Positions 13,385 to 24,084 of a stretch of DNA of 64,000 nt are shown one piece after another. Made by a program: the position numbers and the translations under genes. The notes beneath the pieces are model-generated. The model was not told where the DNA came from. It worked only from the letters and a program-made list of their open reading frames with translations, and did not search any database. The stretch comes from Beroe forskalii (Eukaryota; Ctenophora; Nuda; Beroida; Beroidae), in assembly GCA_011033025.1 (NCBI GenBank), contig WFMF01000223.1, positions 62,001-126,000 on the forward strand. The letters run 5' to 3'. Each line of letters starts with the position of its first letter. Position 1 is the stretch's first letter.

Positions 13385-13427
13385 AGCTTCAGGAAAACCC
13401 CAGGAGAAATTTCAGGTTCCCCTCAGG

Positions 13428-13574
13428 AAGCTTATCCCTCTAATACCGAGTGATAAGCAGCAAGCAATCGCCAATTTCTTCATGAAACTTTTGGCAACTC
13501 ACAAGGCTGTGCAGCAGTTGGCAAGCAACAAAGCTGCTGGATCAGATGAAATCAGGAGCGTAAAGGATTTCTAG
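13428..13574 (+). pseudogene. Remnant of a LINE-like reverse transcriptase N-terminal region
   Basis: A 48-codon open frame ends in a stop at 13572. It contains NKAAGSDEI after an amphipathic stretch, which resembles the 'KAxGxDxI' block just before the polymerase core of non-LTR reverse transcriptases. No catalytic motif follows. The piece is too short for a firm call. Confidence 0.35.
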
Positions 13575-14127
13575 ATCGCGGAGGTGGATCAGAGATCCGG
13601 AGAAATGGTTTTTTCTCGTTTGCTTTAAGCTTTCACTGGTATACTCCCCTGAATTTGCATAACAAATTAAGTTGCATTTTACGGAATTCCACTTTTGACG
13701 GCACCTTGAAATATTTTCTTTCAGCCAGTGCCGACTATGCGACTCTATTCCTATGGAAATTGTTCTAGGTCACAGGTTATGAACAACTGTCCAGGACAGA
13801 TTAGCGGAAAAAAGAAACTGAATCAACTTTTCTTGAACGCCTGGTACATTTTCAGCTATGAACCATTTAACGGAAATTGGCCACTGGAGCTGGTTTTACT
13901 GGAATTTGACCATTGGAACAATGGGATTGGGTATACTACGTATCAAGATCCCATCCGACATCATAATTAACGGAGCATCAAGCATTTAATCGCCCTCAGG
14001 TTTATTCCCCAGGTTAATTCCAGACAGGTACTGATTCATATCAGCCTGACTCACATAGCAGAATAATACTGGATCCCTGAACAAGTGGAAGTACCCGGCT
14101 TGCGAGTTTGCCAGTTCTGGGTCCTTG

Positions 14128-14490
14128 TCACTTCTCAAGGACCAAGAACTGTCCTCCATTCATTGGCAGTTCATCATAACGTTTGAAAACCAGAATGGTA
14201 AACTCAGTTTGGTCATACTCTTTGGCAGACTTATTAAGTGTCACAGGGGTAACCCCCACTTTTGTCATTTTATGAAACAAATAGGTCGTTTTGAGAGGAA
14301 CAACCTGTTTATGGATCACTGGTGACCTTTTAAGGTTATTTTGGAAAGTTCTGACATCCCACACAGGATTTATCGGAGGGAATACAGAACAAATGGGTTT
14401 GGTCTGAGCGTTGGTCCCTGTCTGCTCTCCGAGTTTGCAGCGCTCAGGTAGCAACTGACATTAGACTCCGTGTCTAGTTGCAGTTCTATG
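14128..14490 (-). pseudogene. Decayed retroelement-like ORF with a protease-type LDT motif
   Basis: On the minus strand a 108-codon frame (14454-14128) is preceded, in another frame, by LDTES-NVS (about 14452-14480). This resembles the active-site region of retropepsins (D-T-G/x-S). Open frames continue past the stop at 14128 towards 13730. The frame changes and stops mean it is not functional. An unrelated decayed gene cannot be excluded. Confidence 0.3.
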
Positions 14491-15811
14491 ATATATGTAA
14501 GTATGTTTATTGTTATATACAGGGAGTCCTTGGGGTCGAGCTAGCAGGAGTTTGCCTCTGGGGACCCGGCGACAGAGACACAGCTCTGGTGCTGTGACTA
14601 GAAACCGGTGACCGCAAAAGAAGAGAAGAGTCCAAAGCATGTCCGTATTTAGTGCACAAGAGCTTCCTCACTGTGTATAGCTCAATTTAGAAAAATGCCA
14701 GTGTAATTCTCGCGAAGTATTAATACTCAAAGCACCTCAATATAACCGTGTTATGAAGTCTAATGGAGTGAATTGTAATGTCTAGCTGCTTCTGGCATGA
14801 TTGATACGCAAGTACATCTTGGGTTAAATTGGCAAGTAAGATGCAGATCTTACATGGACTAGAAGCATATCACTTTTCTGTGATATGCACTTAAATTCGA
14901 TGCATATCAAATGTTTTGAGTACAACTTACCACAAACATGATCGTGAGAATTTAAGATGCATGGCTTGTTTAAATCAACAAGCTCCTTGTACACAGTGTG
15001 CAGTTAAGTTTTGAAATGGACGGATGCCTGTTCCAACAAACCCAACATATCATCCTATTCTCGAGCTCTAGCTCTACTTCCCAATCCAAACCTTCTCAAG
15101 AGTAGAATCTTTACATTTACCAATATTACATAATATGCACAATATATCACCACTTATTTGCCACCATGAAAAGAATGTGTAAACTTCAGATTTAACGTAA
15201 ACTTGCACTTGAGTAGCTTTTGTCTTCCCTTTTGGAAAAACATAAAATTTGGAAGAGTGTTTATATTTTGATGATAAGAATCAATGGTGTAATATGACAA
15301 CAACACCATGACAGCCGATGAACACGCCTTAGGGCATGAGCATTTCAAACGTTTAGTCAGTATCCGCAGGAAATGAGTTTTTACCACCCAAGGTAGGGCT
15401 CATTATTTAAACCGATCTATGCATTGAGTAGTAATGACTTGCTATTACATACTTAACCTACTTGGGGTGCGATGAAACGTTGCCTATAAGCCTATACCCT
15501 GCAAATCTGCACCAAATTCTTCAATGATAATTTGATGATTTTACAGTCCTTGGGTAGCAGCTCTAGGTTTGAATTCCCCACATTTCATGAACAACATCAG
15601 ACCGCACAGTGTGTCACAGTAATAACTATCACAGTGATTCTGTGCACTACGTCCTCTCTAGCACTCGTCCGGTGAGTATACAATAAGGTTGCTGGTAACA
15701 CCAGGTGTCCAGTGTAAGCCTATAGGTAGTAAGTGGTCTGAAGCACCCACTTAGAGCCACCTGTGTCCATCTTCATCATCTGCCCCATGTGCTCGCTTAT
15801 CTTTACAGCAT
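14491..15811. other. No supported gene
   Basis: AT-rich sequence with short ORFs only. I see nothing of note before the start of duplication copy A. Confidence 0.5.
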
Positions 15812-15877
15812 TAATCTATTATAATATATGTCTTACATATCACGGCATATTATAATGTGTTATGTGTCTGGATTATT

Positions 15878-16459
15878 AAAGAACCCCATAAACCCCAAAA
15901 ATTTAACCCCATTTGCCTTTTCGATATCCACTTGAGGGTTTATGGGGTTTAATTTTCCAGAAAAAGGTCGAAAATCTTCAATGAAAATTGGTACCATTTT
16001 CAAAATAGGGCCAAAATCGTCAACAAAAAATGGTACCATTTCAGAAAAGGCTTGAAAATCGCCAACAAAAATGAACACCATTTCAAAAAGTCTAAGATTG
16101 TCAACAAAAATTGTACCATTTCAAAAATGGCCGAAAATGAACCATTTTAGGAAAGGTTCGAAAATGCGCAACAGAAAATGTCCATTTCAAAAAGGCTTGA
16201 AAATCGCTGAAAAAATGGTATTTCAGAAAAGGGCCAAAATTCATCAACAAAAAATGGTACCATTTCAAAAAAAGCCAAAAATCGTCAACAAAAATGGTAC
16301 CATTCCGTTAAATGCCAAAATTGTGAACAAAATCAGTCATAAAACAGCAAAATTTAACTAAATTAAGCCCCATAAACCCCCATAAACCCCCAAAAATTAA
16401 AACCCCCATTTGCCATTTTTTACATATCACCGGGGTTTATAATGGTTGGTTTCATTATT
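15878..16459. mobile_element. 582-bp insertion present only in copy A
   Basis: Copy B continues directly from GGATTATT to GTTGAAGAGG. Copy A has 582 bp more at this point, with ATTATT on both sides (15872-15877 and 16454-16459) as a likely 6-bp target duplication. Related blocks of the GGGGTTTATGGGGTTT type (reverse complement of CCCCATAAACCCC) lie near both ends (15884-15960 and 16370-16440). Between them is a minisatellite. No coding potential is recognised. Confidence 0.75.
15960..16340. repeat. Minisatellite, ~40-50 bp unit, about nine degenerate copies
   Basis: The unit contains AATGGTACCATTTC followed by AAAAAGGCCGAAAATCGTC-like sequence. The GGTACC core makes the unit partly palindromic. 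Copies vary by substitution and small indels. Open frames across it are a by-product of the repeat. Confidence 0.8.
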
Positions 16460-16487
16460 GTTGAAGAGGGGCTGCTTACAGCACCAT

Positions 16488-16589
16488 ACCGGGAGTTGTA
16501 GCGTTCTACAGAAGGAAAAAATTATTGATGTGTGCAGGACCAGCACACATCCATAATCCTTCTGTAGAACGCTACAGCTAACTCCCGGT
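16488..16589. repeat. Imperfect hairpin shared by copies A and B
   Basis: The left part from ACCGGGAGTT through TTCTACAGAAGGA (16488-16516) is matched by TCCTTCTGTAGAACGCTAC and AACTCCCGGT (16557-16589) in inverted orientation. Copy B has a damaged version around 19580-19680. Confidence 0.75.
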
Positions 16590-16797
16590 ACTGCAGGGAT
16601 TGAATAAATTTTGGGGCTTCAGTATTGTTCCAGAGAATGGAGTTTGAAAAAAATCTTAATTTTACAACAAAATTTCGTGTACAAGTGTACATGACAAGAG
16701 TGTGACTTTTTGTCAATAACAGCAAAGTTATAATAATATGCTTTTTATTCATGAATGGTGGTTTTATAGCCTATACTATAAGAATGGGTTTTACTGA

Positions 16798-17170
16798 TTA
16801 TACCCCTCCCAAGCTTGTTTTAGCGACCATGTAAGTTTGGTTATACGGTCTTCACTGAAGTACAGTGCAAAAATGCTCGAAATGAAATTTGATTTTATAA
16901 AGGAGCACTCAAAAATCTATTTAAGCGTTGAATCCGGAAGAGGGTCGTCAGACCCGAGTGGGAAGAAATACAGTTGTTTGGTCAGAGAATAGTCGGTCCC
17001 AGCTGTTTCCGGTCGGGGTATAATCCGGTTCCATGATCTAAGCTGTGACCGTATACCTAAAAAAATGAACTCGGCACGCCTCGTCCATTATCCAACTTAC
17101 ACAGTCTCGGCTGTCGCCTCGACCATGTAAGTTGCGGTATACGGTCACCACTTCGACATGTAACCGCTTA
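16798..17170. mobile_element. 373-bp insertion present only in copy A, hairpin-rich
   Basis: Copy B runs straight from TTTTACTGA to ATCTACCGC, an empty site. The insert contains perfect 13-bp inverted arms GTGACCGTATACC / GGTATACGGTCAC (17045-17057 and 17136-17148), with CCAACTTACA / TGTAAGTTG nested inside. A related ACCATGTAAGTTTGG / TATACGGTC block lies at its left end. No ORF is seen. It looks like a structured non-autonomous element. Confidence 0.7.
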
Positions 17171-17644
17171 ATCTACCGCATATGTTAGAATAATATATTA
17201 TTGGCATATACTGCATAATATTATGACCCTAGTTATACATCAAATATGTTATAGCTGTAATATGTCTCATGTAAGATGGAGAATCATAGTCACAACACTT
17301 CCCGGATAGGATTAGAACTTGTCACGGTGTGAACATACAACCTGCCAGAACCTAGAAACACATGCTAGTAATATTGGAAATATGCACTCGAGCAATTATC
17401 ACTTACAAACGACAAATAACCCGCATATATTTACTGTACAGTGTTCTGGAATAAAGAATGATCACACGTAACTCAGACCGTTAGAAAGTTAGAATTCCAG
17501 AAAGTCAATACTATTTCAAGAATGCAAAGTTCCATGTTAAAGTTGCTATGCCGAAGTTATCTTATGAATGAAGTTAAATTCATCATTTTATCACCATCGA
17601 TATTCAGAATTTCCAAACCATGACAAAAACTTCAACCCTAAATT

Positions 17645-18106
17645 ATGAGATCAGCATTCAATGAAGATAATATCACATTAAGAGGCGTAATACGCCTCCT
17701 TACGCCTGGCGTATACATCGCAAGAAGGTAGGTATCAACTATGCTGATATGTCATAAAACCATCATTTCCACTTCATACAAACCCCCCTCACACTCTCAT
17801 TAATCCTGATGATGGTAATATTATGTCAGGATATCATACAATAGTACAGCATTGAGATCTTTATCCCCAGGTAATCTCACACAATATATCAGGATGGGGC
17901 TGAGGGGCGCCCTTAAAACGGCGTTTAACTGAACCCCCACCAGTGGTGACCCCGTGTTTTACATCAGAATGGGGGACAGGGGCCAGCCAGGAAACTCATG
18001 CTATTAGCGAGAGGAATCACATCGTGTGCTAGATAATCCTACCATTAAAAGCGTTCAGGAAATCATGGAGGGCATGGATTGGAACCAGGATTACTTTAAT
18101 CTTTAA
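17645..18106 (+). pseudogene. Unrecognised two-exon gene end, copy A
   Basis: Exon 1 (17645-17727) opens with an ATG and ends at a GTAGGT donor. Exon 2 (17893-18106) follows a TATATCAG acceptor, keeps the phase, and ends with TAA after ...MDWNQDYFNL. The encoded stretch is basic at first (LKRRLT), then Pro/Ser-rich and acidic, and is similar in copy B. In copy A one extra G near 17901-17905 and a missing G near 18010 break the frame. No family is recognised. It could be the last exons of a larger gene, or the ATG could be fortuitous. Confidence 0.4.
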
Positions 18107-19048
18107 ATTAGCTGCAGGAGACAAAATGATTTAAACAGATCTTTACTAAACTATAAGGTTATTCCTCACACGGAATACTACTAGTGGATAACGTATTATA
18201 ATAACATGGTGACTCAATCAAGCGCGTTATAATATGCTTGCATCAAATACCTGTTTATGTGATTAGTATTACAGTGCCAACTGAATACCAACTGGTTTTG
18301 CGTCAATCAACCTGACAATATAGTAATGTAGCTGGTTCTACGAATTTTTGGTCTACGTCATCACAACAGTTCAGTACTGCTGCACGCTGCAGTAAAATCA
18401 TTAAAGCCATTGTCTGAAATCGCTGAACCTCTGTTTTCAATGACCGTTATCCATGAAATACTGTATTTTATCGGCACGCACTCAGCACTGCATCAGGTAT
18501 GCAGTTCGTTGATTAGTGGCACATTCGTTATAATTCGATACACAGCTCCATTTATAACACAATCAGCTCTATTCATGAGTCTGGTAATCTAATCATGCAT
18601 CGGCGCTAATTGAGAAATGTACCGGATAACTTAATTTCAAATTCGATGAACTCTACTTGAGATTTAAGGCAGGGGCACTGGTGTAACGTATTATAAATTT
18701 TGATAATCAGAGTTGGTATCAGTGAAATTTGGAAACACATGATGAAACTTAAATTTAAATCCACATTCAATAACTCTATTTAGCCGAACTTTTGTCCTTT
18801 GTCCGCATAGCATTTCTGTGGAGAACTAAAAGTATGCTAAGTGCCTTGTACTCAATTTTCCTTATTTACGTATAATTAAGTATTCCATTCAGAATTTTAT
18901 ATGAGTATATGGGAACATTAGCAGCGGACGCCGAGTCCATTCACATTTTACTTCATAAACATTAAACAATTTCACCACTTGATATGTTATATTGTGATGA
19001 AGTTATTAAACTACTCATTCACCATTTTCAACGAACTTCTTTATACAG

Positions 19049-19486
19049 TAAAACTTTTTTTTTAAAAATTTTCAAATGAAAAAAATTTTTTCCCCCGGGA
19101 AAAATTATTGGCAACTTTTTCAAACCTTTTGCCGAAAATCCCCAAAGTTTAAAATTTTAAAATTTTCTCCTACAAATTTGGAAAAATTGATTTAATTTAA
19201 AAGGCATAATTTTATCAGCCTTTTTTTCATTTGGCCCTCAGTAAAAATAAATTTTAATTGGCCCTGCAAAAAATTAAAAAAATTTTTTAAAAATTCAAAA
19301 GTGATTTTTTAAAGGGTTCAAAAATGGGCGAAAAGTTTTTTTGCCTAGAATAACCAACTGGTTTTGGGAAAAAATTTAAATTGGGGTTAAAACAATAAAA
19401 TTTTCATGGGGAAATATAAACTGGACGCCCTCCTCTATCAGAAACAACAAAACCCGAAAAATCGACCCCTCAGACCCCCCAATTTA
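19049..19486. other. Spacer of anomalous low-complexity sequence between copies A and B
   Basis: This stretch is full of short homopolymer runs of A, T, C and G and reads unlike the flanks. It sits exactly between the two copies. It may be poor-quality sequence at an assembly join, or simply AT-rich spacer. Confidence 0.5.
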
Positions 19487-20353
19487 TAATCTATTATAAT
19501 ATATGTCTTACATATCACGGCATATTATAATGTGTTATGTGTAAAGTGGATTATTGTTGAAGAGGGGCTGCTTACAGCACCATACCGGGAGTTGTAGCGT
19601 TCTACAGAAGGAAAAAATTATTGATGTGTGCAGGACCAGCACACATCCATAATCCATCTGTAGAACTTTAACTCCCGTACTGCGAGATTGAATAAATTTT
19701 GGGGCTTCAGTATTGTTCCAGAGAATGGAGTTTGAAAAAATCTTAATTTTACAACAAAATTTCGTGTACAAAATTAACACATGACAAGAGTGTGACTTTT
19801 TGTCAATAACAGCAAAGTTATAATAATATGCTTTTTATTCATGAATGGTGGTTTTATAGCCTACTATAAGAATGGGTTTTACTGAATCTACCGCATATGT
19901 TAGAATAATATATTATTGGCATATACTGCATAATATTATGACCCTAGTTATACATCAAATATGTTATAGCTGTAATATGTCTCATGTAAGATGGAGAATC
20001 ATAGTCACAACACTTCCCGGGATAGGATTAGAACTTGTCACGGTGTGAACATACAACCTGCCAGAACCCTAAACACATGCTAGTAATATTGGAAATATGC
20101 ACTCGAGCAATTATCACTTACAAACGACAAATAACCCGCATATATTTACTGTACAGTGTTCTGGAATAAAGAATGATCACACGTAACTCAGACCGTTAGA
20201 AAGTTAGAATTCCAGAAAGTCAATACTATTTCAAAATGCAAAGTTCCATGTTAAGTTGCTATGCCAAGTTATCTTATGAATGAAGTTAAATTCATCATTT
20301 TATCACCATCGATATTCAAATTTCAAACCATGACAAAACTTCAACCCTAAATT

Positions 20354-20814
20354 ATGAGATCAGCATTCAATGAAGATAATATCACATTAAGAGGCGTAAT
20401 ACGCCTCCTTACGCCTAACGTATACATCGCAAGAAGGTAGGTATCAACTATGCTGATATGTCATAAAACCATCATTTCCACTTCATACAAACCCCCCTCA
20501 CACTCTCATTAATCCTGATGATGGTAATATTATAGTATTATGTCAGGATATCATACAATAGTACAGCATTGAGATCTTTATCCCCAGGTAATCTCACACA
20601 ATATATCAGGATGGGGCTGAGGGCGCCCTTAAAACGGCGTTTAACTGGACCCCCCACCAGTGGTGTCCCGTGTTTTACATCAGAATGGGGGACAGGGGCC
20701 AGCCAGGAAACTCATGCTATTAGCGAGGAGGAATCACATCGTGTGCTAGATAATCCTACCATTAAAAGCGTTCAGAAATCATGGAGGCATGGATTGGAAC
20801 CAGGATTACTTTAA
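20354..20814 (+). CDS. Unrecognised two-exon gene end, copy B
   Basis: This is the counterpart of 17645-18106. Exon 1 is 20354-20436 with a GTAGGT donor, and exon 2 is 20610-20814 after a TATATCAG acceptor. The frame is intact through the middle where copy A is broken. Two G residues present in copy A are missing near the end (around 20773 and 20787), so the last ~15 residues differ and a different TAA at 20812-20814 is used. Comparing copies suggests one intact ancestral reading frame. Function unknown. Confidence 0.4.
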
Positions 20815-21597
20815 TCTTTAAATTAGCTGCAGGAGACAAAATGATTTAAACAGATCTTTACTAAACTATAAGGTTATTCCTCACACGGAATACTACTAGT
20901 GGATAACGTATTATAATAACATGGTGACTCAATCAAGCGCGTTATAATATGCTTGCATCAAATACCTGTTTATGTGATTAGTATTACAGTGCCAACTGAA
21001 TACCAACTGGTTTTGCGTCAATCGACCTGACAATATAGTAATGTAGCTGGTTCTACGAATTTTTGGTCTACGTCATCACAACAGTTCAGTACTGCTGCAC
21101 GCTGCAGTAAAATCATTAAAGCCATTGTCTGAAATCGCTGAACCTCTGTTTTCAATGACCGTTATCCATGAAATACTGTATTTTATCGGCACGTATACAC
21201 TCAGCACTGCATCAGGTATGCAGTTCGTTGATTAGTGGCACATTCGTTATAATTCGATACACAGCTCCATTTATAACATACAATCAGCTCTATTCATGAG
21301 TCTGGTAATCTAATCATGCATCGGCGCTAATTGAGAAATGTACCGGATAACTTAATTTCAAATTCGATGAACTCTACTTGAGATTTAAGGCAGGGGCACT
21401 GGTGTAACGTATTATAAATTTTGATAATCAGAGAGTTGGTATCAGTGAAATTTGGAAACACATGATGAAACTTAAATTTAAATCCACATTCAATAACTCT
21501 ATTTAGCCGAACTTTTGTTCTTTGTCCGCATAGCATTTCTGTGGAGAACTAAAAGTATGCTAAGTGCCTTGTACTCAATTTTCCTTATTTACGTATA

Positions 21598-22416
21598 CAC
21601 TCAGTTTTTTTATAAGAAACTGTCTATAAGAAACTTAGCCTAGGATTTCCGAAAATTTAAGAAACTTAGCCTAGAATTTTGGAAAAATTAAGAAACTTCA
21701 CTGATTTACAGTTAAGAAATTAAGAAACTTCTAGCCTAGAATTTTGAAATTTGTATATAAAATCCTATTGCAACTGAAATTCTTTTAACATGATACGTCT
21801 GGCTTCTGGGGCTGCGCCCCCAGACCCCAACCCACGATTGTTAACATTCGAAACTAATCTAGTACTTCTATTGAACTTCTATTACAGTATTACACTGGAT
21901 ATGTGATAATTGATCATTATATAGAATAGAAATTTAGAAAATGAATCTTTCATGATTTTTCTGTTTAAAAGTAACATGCCAGATACTAAAGCACAAAACA
22001 GAAATTTAGAAATTGTTGTTGCGACAGGACACTATTACAGTTCCATATCTATTTCCAAAAGTTCCAAGCATTATAGGATTTAGATATTATCTAAATTTCA
22101 AAATTTCAAACTTTTGGAAGAACATTTGATGAAGATCCCTGAACATTATTGTATACAGCTGCACAAATCTTTTAAGATAGGTACATGCTTAAAAGTGTAT
22201 AATTTAACTGAAAATATCAGAAGGTTCGATTCTAATCCTCAACTACAGTCTACACAGTAGGTTCCTATGTTGGAAATTTCGTAGACATTTTTCGTACGGT
22301 ATGTCGGTATGTAGAATTAAGAAACCGATTAAGAAACTTTTAGGCTCAAAATCGTGAAAAAATAAGAAACTTGTAGCCTAGGATTTCAATAAGTTTCTTA
22401 TAAAAAAAACTGAGTG
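21598..22416. mobile_element. TA-flanked inverted-repeat element (819 bp) present only in copy B
   Basis: Ends are CACTCAGTTTTTTTATAAGA and its inverse (about 24 bp, one-base length difference), flanked by TA on both sides (21596-21597, 22417-22418). Copy A shows the empty site ACGTATAATTAAG with a single TA. TA duplication fits the Tc1/mariner superfamily. The interior repeats TAAGAAACTT-TAGCCTAG blocks near both ends and has a GC-rich hairpin at 21805-21824. It has no transposase, so it is non-autonomous. Confidence 0.82.
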
Positions 22417-22841
22417 TAATCAAGTATTCCATTCAGAATTTTATATGGGAACATTAGCAGCGGACGCCGAGTCCATTCACATTTTACTTCATAAACAATT
22501 TCACCAGTTGATATGTTATATTGTGATGAAGTTATTAAACTACTCATTCACCATTTTCAACGAACTTCTTTATACAGTAAAATGAAATTACGACATAGAA
22601 GAATATCAAAAGAAAATAACAAATTGGAATAGAATGAGATGTTTGGGCCTTATGTTGGAACATTAGATTTTGGGGAATTCTTCCAATTTTCGTGCCGTAT
22701 TTTAATCTACGACTACAGTTCAGAAGTGCTGTAGTCGGATCCGTTACAAATGGCATGGAATATTTGAGGCTGATAAAGTTAAATGTACTTACTAATGTTG
22801 GTTGCATGGTTGATAGGAGCTTACTGATGAATTAAAGTTTG

Positions 22842-22968
22842 CCTGCTATCAAAAAGGGGCGCGTCTTGTGTCATTATATTACCTGTATTTGTAACAAGAG
22901 GCAGAATTCTGCCTCTTATCAATACATGTAATAACAGTACAAGACACACCCTTTTCTGATAACAGGAA
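22842..22968. repeat. Fold-back repeat with ~64-bp arms
   Basis: The two halves are imperfect reverse complements meeting at GAGGCAGAATTCTGCCTC (centre near 22906). Outer parts such as CTTGTGTCATTATATTAC pair with the matching inverse. This is probably a small MITE. Confidence 0.75.
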
Positions 22969-24084
22969 AATTCGGACTGGCTCAAACGCCATTGACCATG
23001 GTTTTTCAAGATAATAAATTTTACCATGTAAAGAGTTCTTAGTAATGCAGGCATTGAAAATGTCGCCATATTGTGTGATCATTTAACCAATGTGTCCTTG
23101 GTGAGCCCTGAAATTCACTGGTCTAATTTCTATTATACGACAAACCACGCAAGATAATTGTCTTCAAATACAATTCCCACAATTTGAAGGGTTGTTTTAT
23201 CATTCCAAACAAATAACTAAAAAGTGTCAATTTAAAATGACAGTGGAACCGGAACCGTTCAAATTCTATTTCTCAACAACCTGATTATTCATCTCACGGA
23301 AAACGGGACCATTTATCGATAAATTGTTCCATTCTAGGGCTCATCTTAGGGCATATCGGTACCAATAAGTACATAGCGGTCAATGACACTGATTTCCATC
23401 CAATTATTAACTAACTGTCAAAATATAATTCATTTTAAATTTTAATTATGATAGATCTGGGCTAGACAGTGCATTCAATGAATTCATTAATTCCTAATAA
23501 ATGTCACTTTGACAGGTGTTTGATTGACTTCTGACAGTTTGCGAGGAATGTAGTTTCCGGTTTCGCCTTAATTTCCACAACCGAAATATTTTGGTATGAT
23601 AGCTGGTTAATTTTATGCTTTTAAGGAACGATGTCAATGTGACAGAGCATATAATAATGTCTGGACAGTGGACACGGCCCAAACTGGGTGGATACCTTCA
23701 GATGACCTGAAAAGTCTGCAATAATGTACCAATAAAATGGTCAGTGTGACAGACACTGTAATCAAATTGAATTTCCGTGGCATATGTGACATTTCCAGTT
23801 ATGACACAATTTCCTTCCTCCTGGACACAGGGAGATTTCTGTTATTGATATTAACCCTATTAGAGCACTGGAGGAACCTTGCAAGCCCCTGTGTTCGTTG
23901 TAATGCCATTTAATGGCATACAATGGGTTACGTAGCCCATATTATTATAACAATTAGCAGCGATGGCTCCTTAAACGGAATAATGCTGTTTTTCCGTCAT
24001 CCATGGAAAAGATTGTTTTTTTTCATAATTTTGGGCACAAGACTTTTTGTACATGTTTTGTGTCTGATGGTTTCTGAGGATATC
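22969..24084. other. No supported gene
   Basis: AT-rich sequence with short ORFs only. Two adjacent palindromes, ATGCCATTTAATGGCAT (23903-23919) and ATGGGTTACGTAGCCCAT (23923-23940), lie about 145 bp before the 9.3 kb palindrome. Confidence 0.5.

Larger units (their letters stand above)
15812..19048 (+). repeat. Direct duplication, copy A
   Basis: From TAATCTATTATAATATATG (15812) to TTTATACAGTAAAA (19048) this segment repeats at 19487-22582 in the same orientation. Without insertions each copy is about 2.28 kb. Differences are mostly 1-8 nt indels and scattered substitutions. Copy A alone carries insertions at 15878-16459 and 16798-17170. Either a true duplication or two haplotypes assembled in tandem would explain it. 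Confidence 0.93.
19487..22582 (+). repeat. Direct duplication, copy B
   Basis: This is the second copy of 15812-19048, same orientation. It lacks both copy-A insertions and carries its own 819-bp TA-flanked element (21598-22416). Small differences such as extra TA or GA dinucleotides look like natural polymorphism, while several single-G differences look like base-calling errors. Confidence 0.93.
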
